Shown here: positions 36,488 to 45,676 of the stretch, piece by piece
Position numbering within the stretch: position 1 is the first letter of the stretch
Layout of the letters: each line of letters opens with the position of its first letter
Assembly (NCBI RefSeq): GCF_016595155.1
Contig: NZ_JAENGP010000003.1
Location: 62,001-126,000 of the forward strand
Reading direction: 5' to 3'
Source of the DNA: Advenella mandrilli
GTDB taxonomy: Bacteria; Pseudomonadota; Gammaproteobacteria; Burkholderiales; Burkholderiaceae_B
Length of the DNA stretch: 64,000 nucleotides
Notes under the pieces: model-generated
Seen by the model: the letters and a program-made list of their open reading frames with translations, nothing else
Database searches by the model: none
What the model was told of the DNA's origin: nothing
Translations under genes and position numbers: made by a program

Positions 36488-36973
36488 GTGATAAACATGC
36501 TTACTTTTACTGAACACGAACTGGAACTCCTTGGCAAAACCGCCGATGCCCTTAGCGCCTATATGGGCAAACCGGTCCTGGCCGAAGTGGATGTATCTGA
36601 AGACGGCTTTGAATGGGTGATGTTTGGGGTTCCGCTAGACGTTAACAACGAAGCCGATGAAGAAATGGTGCAGATCCAGATGGCCGGCCCGTCCGCACGC
36701 CTGCTGGGCAATGCCGGTGGTCTTAATGACTGGCAACAAGAGGTTTATGCCTGCGAGTTCCTGTGGGGCATTCAGCTAACCGACCAGGAAAACATCCGTT
36801 TCATTCGTATTGACTATACCGGCGAAGAGGTTCAATGGACCGAAACCCTGGAAGAAATGCTGCCATTTGCCATTAACGATGAAGACTTTTCTATTGATAA
36901 TGAAGATTGGGACGAAGAAGATGAGGGCGATGATGAGCCCGATAACACCCCGCCTGCCCCAACCTTGCATTAA
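36488..36973 (+). CDS. Acidic conserved hypothetical protein
   Basis: A 161-residue soluble protein with an alpha/beta N-terminal part (about 1-130) and a very acidic C-terminal tail (about 132-155, Asp/Glu-rich) ending PPAPTLH. No signal peptide, cysteine cluster or catalytic motif was recognised. The frame opens with GTG at 36488; an ATG at 36497 (MLTFTEHELELLG) is an equally plausible start. The stop shares the TTAA at 36970-36973 with the stop of the convergent glycosyltransferase, so there is no room for a terminator between them. Function unknown. Confidence 0.7.
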   Translation: MINMLTFTEHELELLGKTADALSAYMGKPVLAEVDVSEDGFEWVMFGVPLDVNNEADEEMVQIQMAGPSARLLGNAGGLNDWQQEVYACEFLWGIQLTDQENIRFIRIDYTGEEVQWTETLEEMLPFAINDEDFSIDNEDWDEEDEGDDEPDNTPPAPTLH

Positions 36974-37899
36974 TGCAGGCTTTTATCCCGCAAATATAGC
37001 AATACCCCAACCGGATACATGGATGCCACCAGCAAAGTGGGCATTAAACCCCGCAACTGGGCCAGGCCGGGCAGTTTAACGCCCCCTGCCCGCAAATGCA
37101 GGCGAAAACGGGTGTAGCGTGCCGCTGCCATTAAAAAAGCGGCAGGCTGGTACTTAAACCAGGGCAGGCATTCCACCACGGTATCGCGTGCCAGCAGCAA
37201 CAGGCCCAGGGCATGTTTTTTTCCCAATTGCGCGCCCTCTTCAGACAGGGAGCCTTCGGTTTCATGATAAACCCGAAACACCTGGTTGACGAAACGGGTT
37301 AAATATCCTTTGCGGGCAATGGCTCGCCAAACAACGCTTTCCGGTACAAAACCGTCTATGTTTTCCGGGAAGGGAAAATATTTAAGCACCTCGGTTTGCA
37401 TGCAGCCAAATTTTTCACCTTTGACAGAATGTCGGAAAATCATGTCCATAGAGGTCATGTCCATGACGTCTTCAGGATATTTATCACCCACAATGCTGCC
37501 ATCGGGGCGGGCACACAGGCCCGTAACGGCAATATAACCGTCGCGCTGTTCGGCAGGAATAGAACGCCAGCACGCCCACATCTGGTTAAGGGCATCGGGC
37601 GGCAGGGTGTCATCGCTGTCAAGAACCACCAGCAAGCGTCCCCAGGCCTGCCTGACCCCATTATTGAAAGCGGTTTTTTTATGCTGATTTTTTTGCCAGA
37701 CATAGCGGATGGGAAAGGGGGAGTCTTCTTGCCATTGCTCTATCAGTTCACGGGTGTTGTCGGTAGAACCGTCATCAATAATCAGCCATTCAAAATCACT
37801 AAATAACTGATTGCACAGCGACTCATAGGCGCGCAACAGAGTGTGTGCCCTATTGTAGGTCGGTGTCAACACCGTAAACGAAAACTGATTCTCTGTCAT
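36970..37899 (-). CDS. Family 2 glycosyltransferase
   Basis: A 309-residue GT-A fold glycosyltransferase. The N-terminal domain (about 7-120) has TPTYNRAHTL, the nucleotide-sugar motif DDGSTDNT, and the metal-binding DSDDTL in place of DxD. The C-terminal half is helical with a hydrophobic stretch (about 282-302) that may bind the membrane. No other polysaccharide genes are near, so the acceptor (LPS core, capsule or a glycoprotein) cannot be guessed; the adhesin 3 kb away is one possible target but nothing in the sequence links them. Confidence 0.85.
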   Translation of the reverse strand: MTENQFSFTVLTPTYNRAHTLLRAYESLCNQLFSDFEWLIIDDGSTDNTRELIEQWQEDSPFPIRYVWQKNQHKKTAFNNGVRQAWGRLLVVLDSDDTLPPDALNQMWACWRSIPAEQRDGYIAVTGLCARPDGSIVGDKYPEDVMDMTSMDMIFRHSVKGEKFGCMQTEVLKYFPFPENIDGFVPESVVWRAIARKGYLTRFVNQVFRVYHETEGSLSEEGAQLGKKHALGLLLLARDTVVECLPWFKYQPAAFLMAAARYTRFRLHLRAGGVKLPGLAQLRGLMPTLLVASMYPVGVLLYLRDKSLH

Positions 37900-38044
37900 G
37901 GCTGAAAATAAATAACGGCTTTGCTTTTTATTAATGGCTTGTTAAGCCAAACGATACGCTAGTTTGCCATGTTATTGGACGCTAACCTGTAGTGAATCGT
38001 AAAATGCGTAAATGACATTAATGAAGCTGGCATTATTCATTAAA

Positions 38045-38072
38045 AAGGCCGCTGTCTGGTGACAACGGCCTT
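38045..38072. terminator. Terminator of the 42-residue basic protein gene
   Basis: A 12-base stem with one mismatch (38045-38056 with 38061-38072) around TGGT. On the minus strand it is followed by TTTTTA, and there is also a T-run on the plus side. It lies 45 bases beyond the stop of the small gene. Confidence 0.8.
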
Positions 38073-38116
38073 GAATTTTTGCCAGATGGGCAAAACATGG
38101 TTAACGCCCTAAGGGA

Positions 38117-38245
38117 TTAAGCACGCTTTACTTTTTCAAGCATTTTGAACACGCCTTTTGGTGAGCCAACAAACAAACGTTTGAATGCTTTACCCAGGCA
38201 GCGGCGCTCAAGAGTATTACGACGGACGCGCTTGATTTCAGCCAT
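38117..38245 (-). CDS. 42-residue strongly basic small protein
   Basis: A complete short gene: ATG at 38245, TAA at 38117-38119, encoding MAEIKRVRRNTLERRCLGKA followed by FKRLFVGSPKGVFKMLEKVKRA. It has about 14 Lys/Arg against 3 Glu and no signal peptide or membrane segment. GGAG is placed six bases before the ATG, with a candidate promoter upstream and a good terminator downstream. Together these mark a genuine, probably well-expressed monocistronic gene. Charge and size resemble small ribosomal or RNA-binding proteins, but it does not match L34, L36 or S21 as I know them. Function unknown. Confidence 0.75.
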   Translation of the reverse strand: MAEIKRVRRNTLERRCLGKAFKRLFVGSPKGVFKMLEKVKRA

Positions 38246-38276
38246 GAGATTCTCCGGATTAATAGGTTAGCCTTAC

Positions 38277-38306
38277 AGTTTACTTTAAAATGATCAGGTT
38301 GATCAA
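38277..38306 (-). promoter_or_regulatory. Candidate promoter of the 42-residue protein gene
   Basis: On the minus strand TTGATC (38306-38301) and TAAACT (38282-38277) are 18 bases apart. The -10 is about 32 bases from the ATG, leaving a short leader with a clear ribosome site. Confidence 0.45.
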
Positions 38307-38376
38307 TAAATATTCAATTGTGTGAAAATTAAATCCCGTACTACTCTGGTTCTGATGCAGCTGTGTAGATTTTAGT

Positions 38377-38436
38377 ACCACCCCGTCAGGCTTCGCCTGC
38401 CACCCCTCCACAGAGGGGAATTTTCCTGCTTCGTGG
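38377..38436 (+). repeat. Interspersed palindromic repeat, copy L1
   Basis: About 60 bases: ACCACCCCG, a small TCAGGC/GCCTG hairpin, CACCCCTCC/GGAGGGG-type arms, then TTTTCCTGCTTCGTGGA. It is the inverse of the copy at 45677-45736. With L2 it forms a long inverted pair around about 45 bases. Confidence 0.8.
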
Positions 38437-38472
38437 ATACACCAGTATATGCATTCCGCCCCGCTTGAGAAC

Positions 38473-39564
38473 TTAGCATAAATTCCCCTCTGCGGAGGGG
38501 TGGCGCGTAGCGCCGGGGTGGTGCATTTTCATCGCCAGTTCAAAGGCAACCCGCAAAGAAGATTCGTCGGCAATGCCTTTTCCGGCAATATCAAAAGCGG
38601 TGCCGTGATCAACACTGGTACGGATGAAAGGCAGGCCAACGGTCACGTTAACGCCGTTATCCACCCCCAGATATTTCACGGGAATTAAACCCTGGTCGTG
38701 GTATTGGGCCACCACAATATCAAACTCTCCCTTGCGGGCGCGCATGAAGATGGTGTCGCCGGGGTAAGGGCCGCTTGCGTCCAGGCCCTGTTGGCGCATA
38801 TGTTCAATCGCGGGGGCAATAATATTGATGTCTTCCTGCCCAAATCGCCCTTCTTCACCGGCATGCGGGTTTAAACCGGCCACGGCAATGCGCGGGCGGG
38901 CAATGCCCAGCTGGCGACAGGCCTGGTGCGCCAGCCGGATGGCAGTGCATTCATTGTCATGGGTGATTTGTTGCGGCACCGCCGACAGCGGGATGTGAAT
39001 GGTAACCAGCAAGACCCGCAGTTCGTCGTTTAACAGCATCATACCCACCTGCCCCGCCCCTGAGCGTTGCGCCAGAATTTCGGTATGGCCAGGATGATCC
39101 ACCCCCGCCATTTTCAAAGAAACCTTATGCAAGGGTGCGGTCACAATGGCGGCAATTTTCCCGTCCATGGCATCGTCAATGGCCTGACAAAGATAAGCAT
39201 ACGCCCCCTGCCCGGCTTCTTTGCTAACCTGGCCCAGGGGCAGGCTGGCCGGAATAGGTGGTGCGCAGTTAATGACAGGAATGGTCACTGCACCCGGTGT
39301 GGCTGGCGTAGTGGCATTCTCCCCCAAACCCGCCGGGCTTTTCTGAAAATAGTCATTAATGCTGGCAAATTCCTGTATTTGTACCTGCGGCAGGGCCAAA
39401 AAACCGGCCGCCCTGGCCAGGCTGCCCGCATCACCATACACCACCGCCGGTACCGGCAAGCCCTTGGCAAACAGCTTCACAACCAGTTCGGGGCCAATGC
39501 CGGCCGCATCTCCCATGGTAATACCCAGCGGCAAAGCCGCCTGTTGTAATGATTCGCCTGACAT
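38473..39564 (-). CDS. pdxA: PdxA-family 4-phosphohydroxy-threonine dehydrogenase
   Basis: A 363-residue NAD-dependent dehydrogenase of the PdxA family, which oxidises 4-phosphohydroxy-L-threonine in pyridoxal phosphate synthesis. Metal and substrate residues are visible in HPGHTE, LNPHAGE, and TSVDHGTAFD. The N-terminal motif ITMGDAAGIGPE resembles the PdxA2 branch (D-threonate or erythronate catabolism) as much as biosynthetic PdxA, so the physiological role is open. The ATG at 39564 has AAAGG upstream; a TTG at 39579 would add five residues. The C-terminal 15 residues are encoded by an interspersed repeat, an add-on beyond the family's usual end near ELAMKM. The gene is alone on its strand, away from surA-rsmA. 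Confidence 0.88.
   Translation of the reverse strand: MSGESLQQAALPLGITMGDAAGIGPELVVKLFAKGLPVPAVVYGDAGSLARAAGFLALPQVQIQEFASINDYFQKSPAGLGENATTPATPGAVTIPVINCAPPIPASLPLGQVSKEAGQGAYAYLCQAIDDAMDGKIAAIVTAPLHKVSLKMAGVDHPGHTEILAQRSGAGQVGMMLLNDELRVLLVTIHIPLSAVPQQITHDNECTAIRLAHQACRQLGIARPRIAVAGLNPHAGEEGRFGQEDINIIAPAIEHMRQQGLDASGPYPGDTIFMRARKGEFDIVVAQYHDQGLIPVKYLGVDNGVNVTVGLPFIRTSVDHGTAFDIAGKGIADESSLRVAFELAMKMHHPGATRHPSAEGNLC
38483..38522 (-). repeat. Interspersed palindromic repeat, copy L2, overlapping pdxA 3' end
   Basis: An inverted copy of the same element, lacking the CCTGCTTC part. It extends through the last codons of the PdxA-family gene, whose terminal residues HPGATRHPSAEGNLC are its translation. 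Confidence 0.85.
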
Positions 39565-39711
39565 ACGCCACCTTTCCAATGAATATGATTACCCGTATTA
39601 CGTATTAATAAGATTTCTTTCTTCCAAGTTTAACAGTTCAGGCCTGGCATTCAGGCACAAATTCACACTTGTTGACGGCAGGGTTTCATGGTGTTGGTGG
39701 CAAAGCCGTCA

Positions 39712-39737
39712 TATAATGAATCTGGATGTTTGAACAG
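39712..39737 (+). promoter_or_regulatory. Candidate promoter and LexA-type box upstream of the double UvrA gene
   Basis: TATAAT at 39712-39717 is followed by CTG-N10-CAG (39722-39737), the minimal SOS-box pattern, 74 bases before the ATG. A LexA dimer here would block initiation. The -35 is weak, so the promoter assignment is tentative. Confidence 0.45.
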
Positions 39738-39810
39738 TACCCCTGTTCTCCCCTTTTAATTTTTTTTGCCACCCGCCCCAACGCCTTCAAGCATAACGGT
39801 ATCCCTTTTC

Positions 39811-42800
39811 ATGAGTTCACAAATCAAAATCGTCGGTGCCCGACAAAACAACCTTAAAAACCTTGATGTCACGTTCAACACCGGAGAGTTCACGGTGATT
39901 ACCGGGGTGTCCGGGTCCGGCAAAAGCTCTTTGGCTTTTGATACCCTGTACGCCGAAGGCCAGCGCAAGTATGTGGAAACCTTTTCCCCTTACGCCCGCC
40001 AGTTCCTGGACCGCATGGACAAGCCCCAGGTGGAACGCATTGAAGGCATTTTACCGGCCATCGCGATTGACCAGACCAATCCGGTGCGCAATTCGCGCAG
40101 CTCGGTGGGCACCATGACCGAACTGAACGACCACCTGAAACTGCTTTATGCCCGTGCCGCCCGCCTGTACTGCCGCTGTTGCGCGCGTGAGGTTAAAAAA
40201 GACAATCCGGAAAGCATTTACCGGGCGCTGGCAAGGCTGTCGGTACAAGCCAATGACCCACGGCTAATTATTACCTTCCCGGTAATTGTGCCGCTTAATT
40301 ATTCTGAAGAAGAAATCAAGAGTTATCTTGAGCAGCAGGGCTACACGCGGATTCATACCGAAGAAACCCGCACGGTAACCCGCCTGGTGAAAGACAAGAA
40401 AAAGAAAGAAAAACCGGTGTCCGAAACCCTGCGCGTGCTGTATGTGGTGCAAGACAGGTTGCGCTTTTCCAACACCGAAGAATCCCGCGTGATGGAAGCA
40501 CTGGAAGCCTGCCTGAAATATGGCAACGGGCATTGTTCAGTTTACGCACTAGACACTGAAAACACCCCCCTGCATACCTGGAAATTCAGTGACCAGCTGC
40601 ATTGTGCCCACTGTGACATTAGCTACTCTGCCCCCTTGCCCAGCACATTTTCTTTCAATTCCCCCCTGGGGGCCTGCGAAACCTGCCGGGGCTTTGGCCG
40701 GGCCATGGGGATTGATTTTGGCCTGGTGATTCCCGATGAAAGCAAGTCCCTGGAAGAAGGGGCCGTCAAACCCTGGCAAACCCCCAGCTACAAAGAATGC
40801 CAGCAAGAAATGATGCAGTATGCCAAAAAAATTGGCATCCGCACGGCAACCCCCTGGAACAACCTTAACCAGGCAGAAAAAAACTGGGTCCTGTACGGCA
40901 CCCCCGAATGGAAAGGTGGTGCCTCGGCCTGGAAACACCAGTGGTACGGCGTGCAACGGTTTTTTGACTGGCTGGAAACCAAGTCCTACAAAATGCACGT
41001 GCGTGTTCTACTATCCAAATACCGCAGCTACACACCCTGCCCGGCCTGCCATGGCTCACGCCTGAAGCCCGATGCCAACCTGTGGCGGCTGGGCAATACC
41101 CGCCAGGACCATCCGCTAACTGGCAACTACAAACGCTTCAAGCCGGTCGGTGCCTCCTGGAGCGAAGCACAACTGAACCAACTGGGCGGCCTGGCCATTC
41201 ATGACCTGATGCAGCTACCCATCGAACGGGTGCATGCCCTGTTCGGGCAACTGGAGCTGGGTGAAGACAACGATGCCGCCATGACCCTGGTGCTAACGGA
41301 AATTCGCACGCGCCTGAAATTCCTGTGCGATGTGGGGCTGGGTTATTTAAGCCTGGACCGCCAAAGCCGCACCCTGTCGGGTGGCGAAGTGCAGCGCATC
41401 AACTTAACGACGGCACTGGGCACTTCACTGGTGAATACGCTTTTTGTGCTGGATGAGCCCTCTATTGGCCTGCACCCGCGTGATATGCACCGCATTATTG
41501 AAGTCATGCTGCGCCTGCGCGATGCCGGCAATACCCTGGTGGTGGTTGAACACGACCCGCAAGTGATGGTGGCCGCCAACCGGATTCTGGATATTGGCCC
41601 GGGCCCGGGCGAACGGGGCGGTGAAATCATTTTTGACGGGACACCCGACCAATTGCGTTCGGCATCGTCACTGACCGGACAGTATCTGGGCGGCAAACTG
41701 AAAGTGGAGTCGCCACGCCCCATGCCGGTCAGCAACAACACGCCCCGGCTGATTCTTGAAGGCGTGACGGCCAACAACCTTAAGCACTGCGATGTGTCTT
41801 TTCCGCTGGGCCGGCTGGTGTGCATTACCGGGGTTTCAGGCTCGGGCAAGTCTACCCTGATCCAGGATGTGTTGCATCCGGCCCTGCTGAAGCATTTTGG
41901 CAAGCCCACCGAAGCCCCCGGGCCGTTTACCCGCCTGCTGGGTGCCGAACAGCTGGCCGATGTGGTCATGGTAGACCAGTCTCCCATTGGCAAAACCGCC
42001 CGCTCCAACCCGGCCAGTTATGTGGGCGCTTTTGATGCCATCCGCAAGCTGTTTGCCCAGGCCGTGGTTTCGCGCGAGCGCGGCTATACCGCCGGCACGT
42101 TCAGCTTCAATAGCGGCGACGGGCGCTGCCCGACCTGCGGCGGCACCGGTTTCGAGCATGTGGAAATGCAGTTCCTGTCCGACGTTTATCTGCGCTGCCC
42201 CGATTGCGATGGCAAACGTTTCAGGCCTGAAATACTGGAAGTCAAGGTTGAGCACCTGGGACGCCAGGCTTCCATTGATGAAGTGCTGGCCATGACCGTT
42301 CACGAGGCCCTGGAATTTTTTAAGGGCTTGCGAGATGTACAAACCAGCCTGATGCCGCTGTCGGATGTGGGGCTGGAATACCTGGCGCTTGGCCAGCCGG
42401 TACCCACCCTTTCAGGCGGCGAGGCCCAGCGTCTGAAGCTGGCCGGACACCTGGCCACAGCGGCCCGCAGCGGTATTTCCAGCGCCAAAGTTGCCAAAAA
42501 AGGCAGCCTGTTCCTGTTTGACGAACCCACCACCGGCCTGCATTTTGATGATGTGGCCCGCTTGATGCGCGCCTTCCGCAAACTGCTGGCGGCTGGCCAT
42601 TCCCTGTTCATTATTGAACATAACCTGGATGTGGTCGGGGCTGCCGACTGGATTATTGACCTGGGCCCCGATGGCGGTGAAGCCGGTGGCCAGGTGGTTG
42701 CCCAAGGTTCCCCTGCAAAGATTATAGAGCATGCCACGTCCAGCACCGGACAGGCCCTGCGCGAGTATACGCAAAGCATGCTCGCCCCGGCACCGGCCAG

Positions 42801-45489
42801 TTTGAATGAAGTATCTCCGGCCTATCTGGGAACCGCCCTGCGCCAGCAAGGCAACAACGACGTGGCCCGGGCCAATCAAATTGATATCATGAACGCCCGT
42901 GAGCACAACCTGAAAGGCATCAATGTTCATATCCCCCACAACACCTTTACCGTTATTACGGGGGTATCGGGTTCGGGCAAGTCCACCCTGGCGTTTGATA
43001 TCCTGTTTAACGAAGGCCAGCGCCGCTATCTGGAATCGCTGAATGCCTATGCCCGTGCCGTGGTGCAACCGGCAGGCAAGCCCGATGTAGACGCCATTTA
43101 TGGCATTCCGCCCACGGTGGCGATTGAACAGCGCACCAGCCGGGGCGGGCGCAAATCCACCGTGGGTACCATGACAGAAACCCACCATTTCCTGCGCCTG
43201 CTATATGTCAAGCTGGGCACCCAGTTTTGCCCCGACTGCCAGGTGCCGGTCGAGCCGCAAACCCCCGAACAGATTTTTGCCCGGATATTGCACGCACACA
43301 GGGGGCAACACATTGGGATCATGGCACCCTTGGTCACCGCCCGTAAAGGCTATTACACTGACTTGGCCAAATGGGCGCAATCCAAAGGCTATACCCACTT
43401 GCGGGTAGACGGCGACTTCATTCCGGTACAGCCCTGGCCACGACTGGATCGTTACAAAGAACACACCATAGAGTTGCCAATTGCCGATTTCATCGTGGAC
43501 GTGAACAATGAAAGCGGCCTGAAAGAGGCGTTACACAAGGCACTGGAACATGGCCAGGGCAGCATGAGCATTATTTGGGAACTGGACCGCAACAATCCCC
43601 TGCAAGCCAGCCATTTACCGCAACAGCATTTTTCGGTGAAACGTGCCTGCCCGTGCTGCGGCACCAGCTTTCCCGAACCCGACCCGCGCCTGTTCTCTTT
43701 TAATTCCAAGCATGGCTGGTGCCCCGATTGTTTTGGCACCGGCCTGAAAATAAGCGGATTTGATGCCGAACAAACCGGTGAAGAAAGCAGCTGGATCAAC
43801 ACCAGTGAAGAGGAAGAAGCGGCCCTGCAGGATTGCCCTTCCTGCCATGGCCTGCGCTTAAACCGCAATGCCCGTGCCGTGCAATGGCAAAACAGGGCTA
43901 TTACCGAACTCACCACGCTGCCTGTTTCAGAAGCCCTGGCTTTCTTCAGTCATTTAAGCCTGAACAAACGTGAGGCGGAAATTTCGCGTGACATCCTGTC
44001 TGAAATCAGAAACCGCCTGGCTTTCATGGAAGAAGTAGGACTGGGCTATCTGGGTCTGGACCGTGCCGCTCCCACCCTGTCCGGTGGCGAGGCCCAGCGC
44101 ATCCGGCTGGCGGCCCAGCTGGGCTCCAACCTGCAAGGGGTTTGCTATATTCTGGATGAACCCACCATTGGCCTGCACCCCCGCGACAACCGCATCCTGC
44201 TTAATGCCCTGGCCCGCCTTGAAGGCAATGGCAATACCCTGGTGGTGGTTGAACACGATGAAGACACCATCCGCCGCGCCAGCCATATTATTGATATGGG
44301 CCCCGGTGCCGGGGTACGGGGCGGTACGGTAGTGGCCCAGGGCAGTTATCAGGACATTGCCAACAACCCGAATTCCCTGACGGGCAAATACCTGGCCCAC
44401 CCTATTGCCCACCCCATGCAGCCGCGCCGCCCGGTGAGCGATGAAAACGCGTTCATTACCGTTAAAAATGCCCGCCTGCATAACCTGAAAAACGTGAACG
44501 CCAGGGTGCCGCTTAACCGGCTGACCGTAATTACCGGGGTATCGGGCTCAGGTAAATCCACCCTGGCCCGGGATGTCCTGCTGGATAATCTTAAGTCGTT
44601 TATTGGCACCAAAAACACACCACACTGGAAGGGTTGCGAACACATAGAAGGCTGGGAACCCCTGGACCGGGTGCTGGAAGTGGACCAGACGCCGATTGGT
44701 AAAACACCCCGCTCCTGCCCTGCCACCTATGTGGGTTTCTGGGACGATGTCCGCAGGCAGTTTGCCGAAACCCGGGATGCCAAAATCCGTGGCTGGAACG
44801 CTTCGCGCTTCTCATTCAATACCGGTGAAGGACGCTGCCCGATTTGCGAAGGCCAAGGCATGCGCACCATTGAAATGAGTTTTTTGCCCGATGTCAAAGT
44901 TCACTGCGAAGCTTGCAACGGCAACCGATTCAACAGCGATACCCTGAGCATACGCCTGCGTGATAAAACCGTGGGGGAAGTGCTGCGCATGGACGTGGAC
45001 GATGCCCTGCCCTATTTTGCCGCCCATCCCAAGGTGTTCCGCAGCCTGCAATTAATGCAGGATGTTGGCCTGGGTTACCTGACCCTGGGGCAACCGTCTC
45101 CCACTCTTTCGGGTGGAGAGGCGCAGCGCATCAAGCTGGTGACCGAGCTGGTCAAGGCCCGGATGGATGAAGGGGTGATTAAAACCGGCCGTGCCTCCAG
45201 CCGCCCGCATACCCTGTATGTGCTGGACGAACCCACGGTAGGACTATCCATGGCCGATGTTGAAAAGCTGACCCATGTTTTACACCGCCTGGTGGATGCC
45301 GGTAATACGGTGGTGGTGATTGAACACAACCTGGATATTATGGCCGAAGCCGACTGGATTGTGGATATGGGGCCTGAAGGGGGCACCGAAGGGGGTGAAG
45401 TGGTGGCTGCCGGCACACCTGAAGACTTGGTGGCGGCCCGGTATAAATCCCATACGGGGCAGGTGTTGTTTGAGTTTATGGGGGGGTGA
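39811..45489 (+). CDS. Double-length UvrA-family ABC ATPase (tandem UvrA fusion)
   Basis: A 1892-residue protein made of two complete UvrA-like halves (about 1-1000 and 1028-1892), so four ABC modules instead of two. Walker A GVSGSGKS occurs four times, near residues 32, 674, 1051 and 1576, each with a LSGGE signature and DEP Walker B. Zinc-finger cysteine pairs are present in both halves (such as CPTCGGTGFEH and CPICEGQGM). UvrA normally works as a dimer in damage recognition; here the dimer may be covalent. Such long paralogues are known beside an ordinary uvrA, so this is probably not the main repair UvrA. The start at 39811 gives MSSQIKIVGARQNNLKN; the 15 residues upstream look non-homologous. 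Confidence 0.92.
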   Translation: MSSQIKIVGARQNNLKNLDVTFNTGEFTVITGVSGSGKSSLAFDTLYAEGQRKYVETFSPYARQFLDRMDKPQVERIEGILPAIAIDQTNPVRNSRSSVGTMTELNDHLKLLYARAARLYCRCCAREVKKDNPESIYRALARLSVQANDPRLIITFPVIVPLNYSEEEIKSYLEQQGYTRIHTEETRTVTRLVKDKKKKEKPVSETLRVLYVVQDRLRFSNTEESRVMEALEACLKYGNGHCSVYALDTENTPLHTWKFSDQLHCAHCDISYSAPLPSTFSFNSPLGACETCRGFGRAMGIDFGLVIPDESKSLEEGAVKPWQTPSYKECQQEMMQYAKKIGIRTATPWNNLNQAEKNWVLYGTPEWKGGASAWKHQWYGVQRFFDWLETKSYKMHVRVLLSKYRSYTPCPACHGSRLKPDANLWRLGNTRQDHPLTGNYKRFKPVGASWSEAQLNQLGGLAIHDLMQLPIERVHALFGQLELGEDNDAAMTLVLTEIRTRLKFLCDVGLGYLSLDRQSRTLSGGEVQRINLTTALGTSLVNTLFVLDEPSIGLHPRDMHRIIEVMLRLRDAGNTLVVVEHDPQVMVAANRILDIGPGPGERGGEIIFDGTPDQLRSASSLTGQYLGGKLKVESPRPMPVSNNTPRLILEGVTANNLKHCDVSFPLGRLVCITGVSGSGKSTLIQDVLHPALLKHFGKPTEAPGPFTRLLGAEQLADVVMVDQSPIGKTARSNPASYVGAFDAIRKLFAQAVVSRERGYTAGTFSFNSGDGRCPTCGGTGFEHVEMQFLSDVYLRCPDCDGKRFRPEILEVKVEHLGRQASIDEVLAMTVHEALEFFKGLRDVQTSLMPLSDVGLEYLALGQPVPTLSGGEAQRLKLAGHLATAARSGISSAKVAKKGSLFLFDEPTTGLHFDDVARLMRAFRKLLAAGHSLFIIEHNLDVVGAADWIIDLGPDGGEAGGQVVAQGSPAKIIEHATSSTGQALREYTQSMLAPAPASLNEVSPAYLGTALRQQGNNDVARANQIDIMNAREHNLKGINVHIPHNTFTVITGVSGSGKSTLAFDILFNEGQRRYLESLNAYARAVVQPAGKPDVDAIYGIPPTVAIEQRTSRGGRKSTVGTMTETHHFLRLLYVKLGTQFCPDCQVPVEPQTPEQIFARILHAHRGQHIGIMAPLVTARKGYYTDLAKWAQSKGYTHLRVDGDFIPVQPWPRLDRYKEHTIELPIADFIVDVNNESGLKEALHKALEHGQGSMSIIWELDRNNPLQASHLPQQHFSVKRACPCCGTSFPEPDPRLFSFNSKHGWCPDCFGTGLKISGFDAEQTGEESSWINTSEEEEAALQDCPSCHGLRLNRNARAVQWQNRAITELTTLPVSEALAFFSHLSLNKREAEISRDILSEIRNRLAFMEEVGLGYLGLDRAAPTLSGGEAQRIRLAAQLGSNLQGVCYILDEPTIGLHPRDNRILLNALARLEGNGNTLVVVEHDEDTIRRASHIIDMGPGAGVRGGTVVAQGSYQDIANNPNSLTGKYLAHPIAHPMQPRRPVSDENAFITVKNARLHNLKNVNARVPLNRLTVITGVSGSGKSTLARDVLLDNLKSFIGTKNTPHWKGCEHIEGWEPLDRVLEVDQTPIGKTPRSCPATYVGFWDDVRRQFAETRDAKIRGWNASRFSFNTGEGRCPICEGQGMRTIEMSFLPDVKVHCEACNGNRFNSDTLSIRLRDKTVGEVLRMDVDDALPYFAAHPKVFRSLQLMQDVGLGYLTLGQPSPTLSGGEAQRIKLVTELVKARMDEGVIKTGRASSRPHTLYVLDEPTVGLSMADVEKLTHVLHRLVDAGNTVVVIEHNLDIMAEADWIVDMGPEGGTEGGEVVAAGTPEDLVAARYKSHTGQVLFEFMGG

Positions 45490-45536
45490 ATTCAGCGTTG
45501 GGGGGGGGCGTATAACCACGTCAGGGTGTGCGTACA

Positions 45537-45580
45537 ACCACCCCGGCGCTTCGCGCCACCCCTCCGCGGGAGGGGAATTA
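45537..45580 (+). repeat. Interspersed palindromic repeat, copy R1
   Basis: ACCACCCCGGCGC-TTC-GCGCC followed by the ACCCCTCC/GGAGGGG hairpin, 48 bases after the double-UvrA stop. Same family as L1 and L2, with GGCGC replacing TCAGGC in the small hairpin. Confidence 0.85.
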
Positions 45581-45615
45581 TTTGAGGCTTCGTTTAGGGG
45601 GGAGGTGGTTTGGGG

Positions 45616-45657
45616 ACCACCCCGGCGCTTGGCGCCACCCCTCCACGGGAGGGGAAT
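45616..45657 (+). repeat. Interspersed palindromic repeat, copy R2
   Basis: A second direct copy, differing from R1 at only a few positions, 36 bases downstream of it. Confidence 0.85.
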
Positions 45658-45676
45658 GTGAGGCACTGACGTTTCT

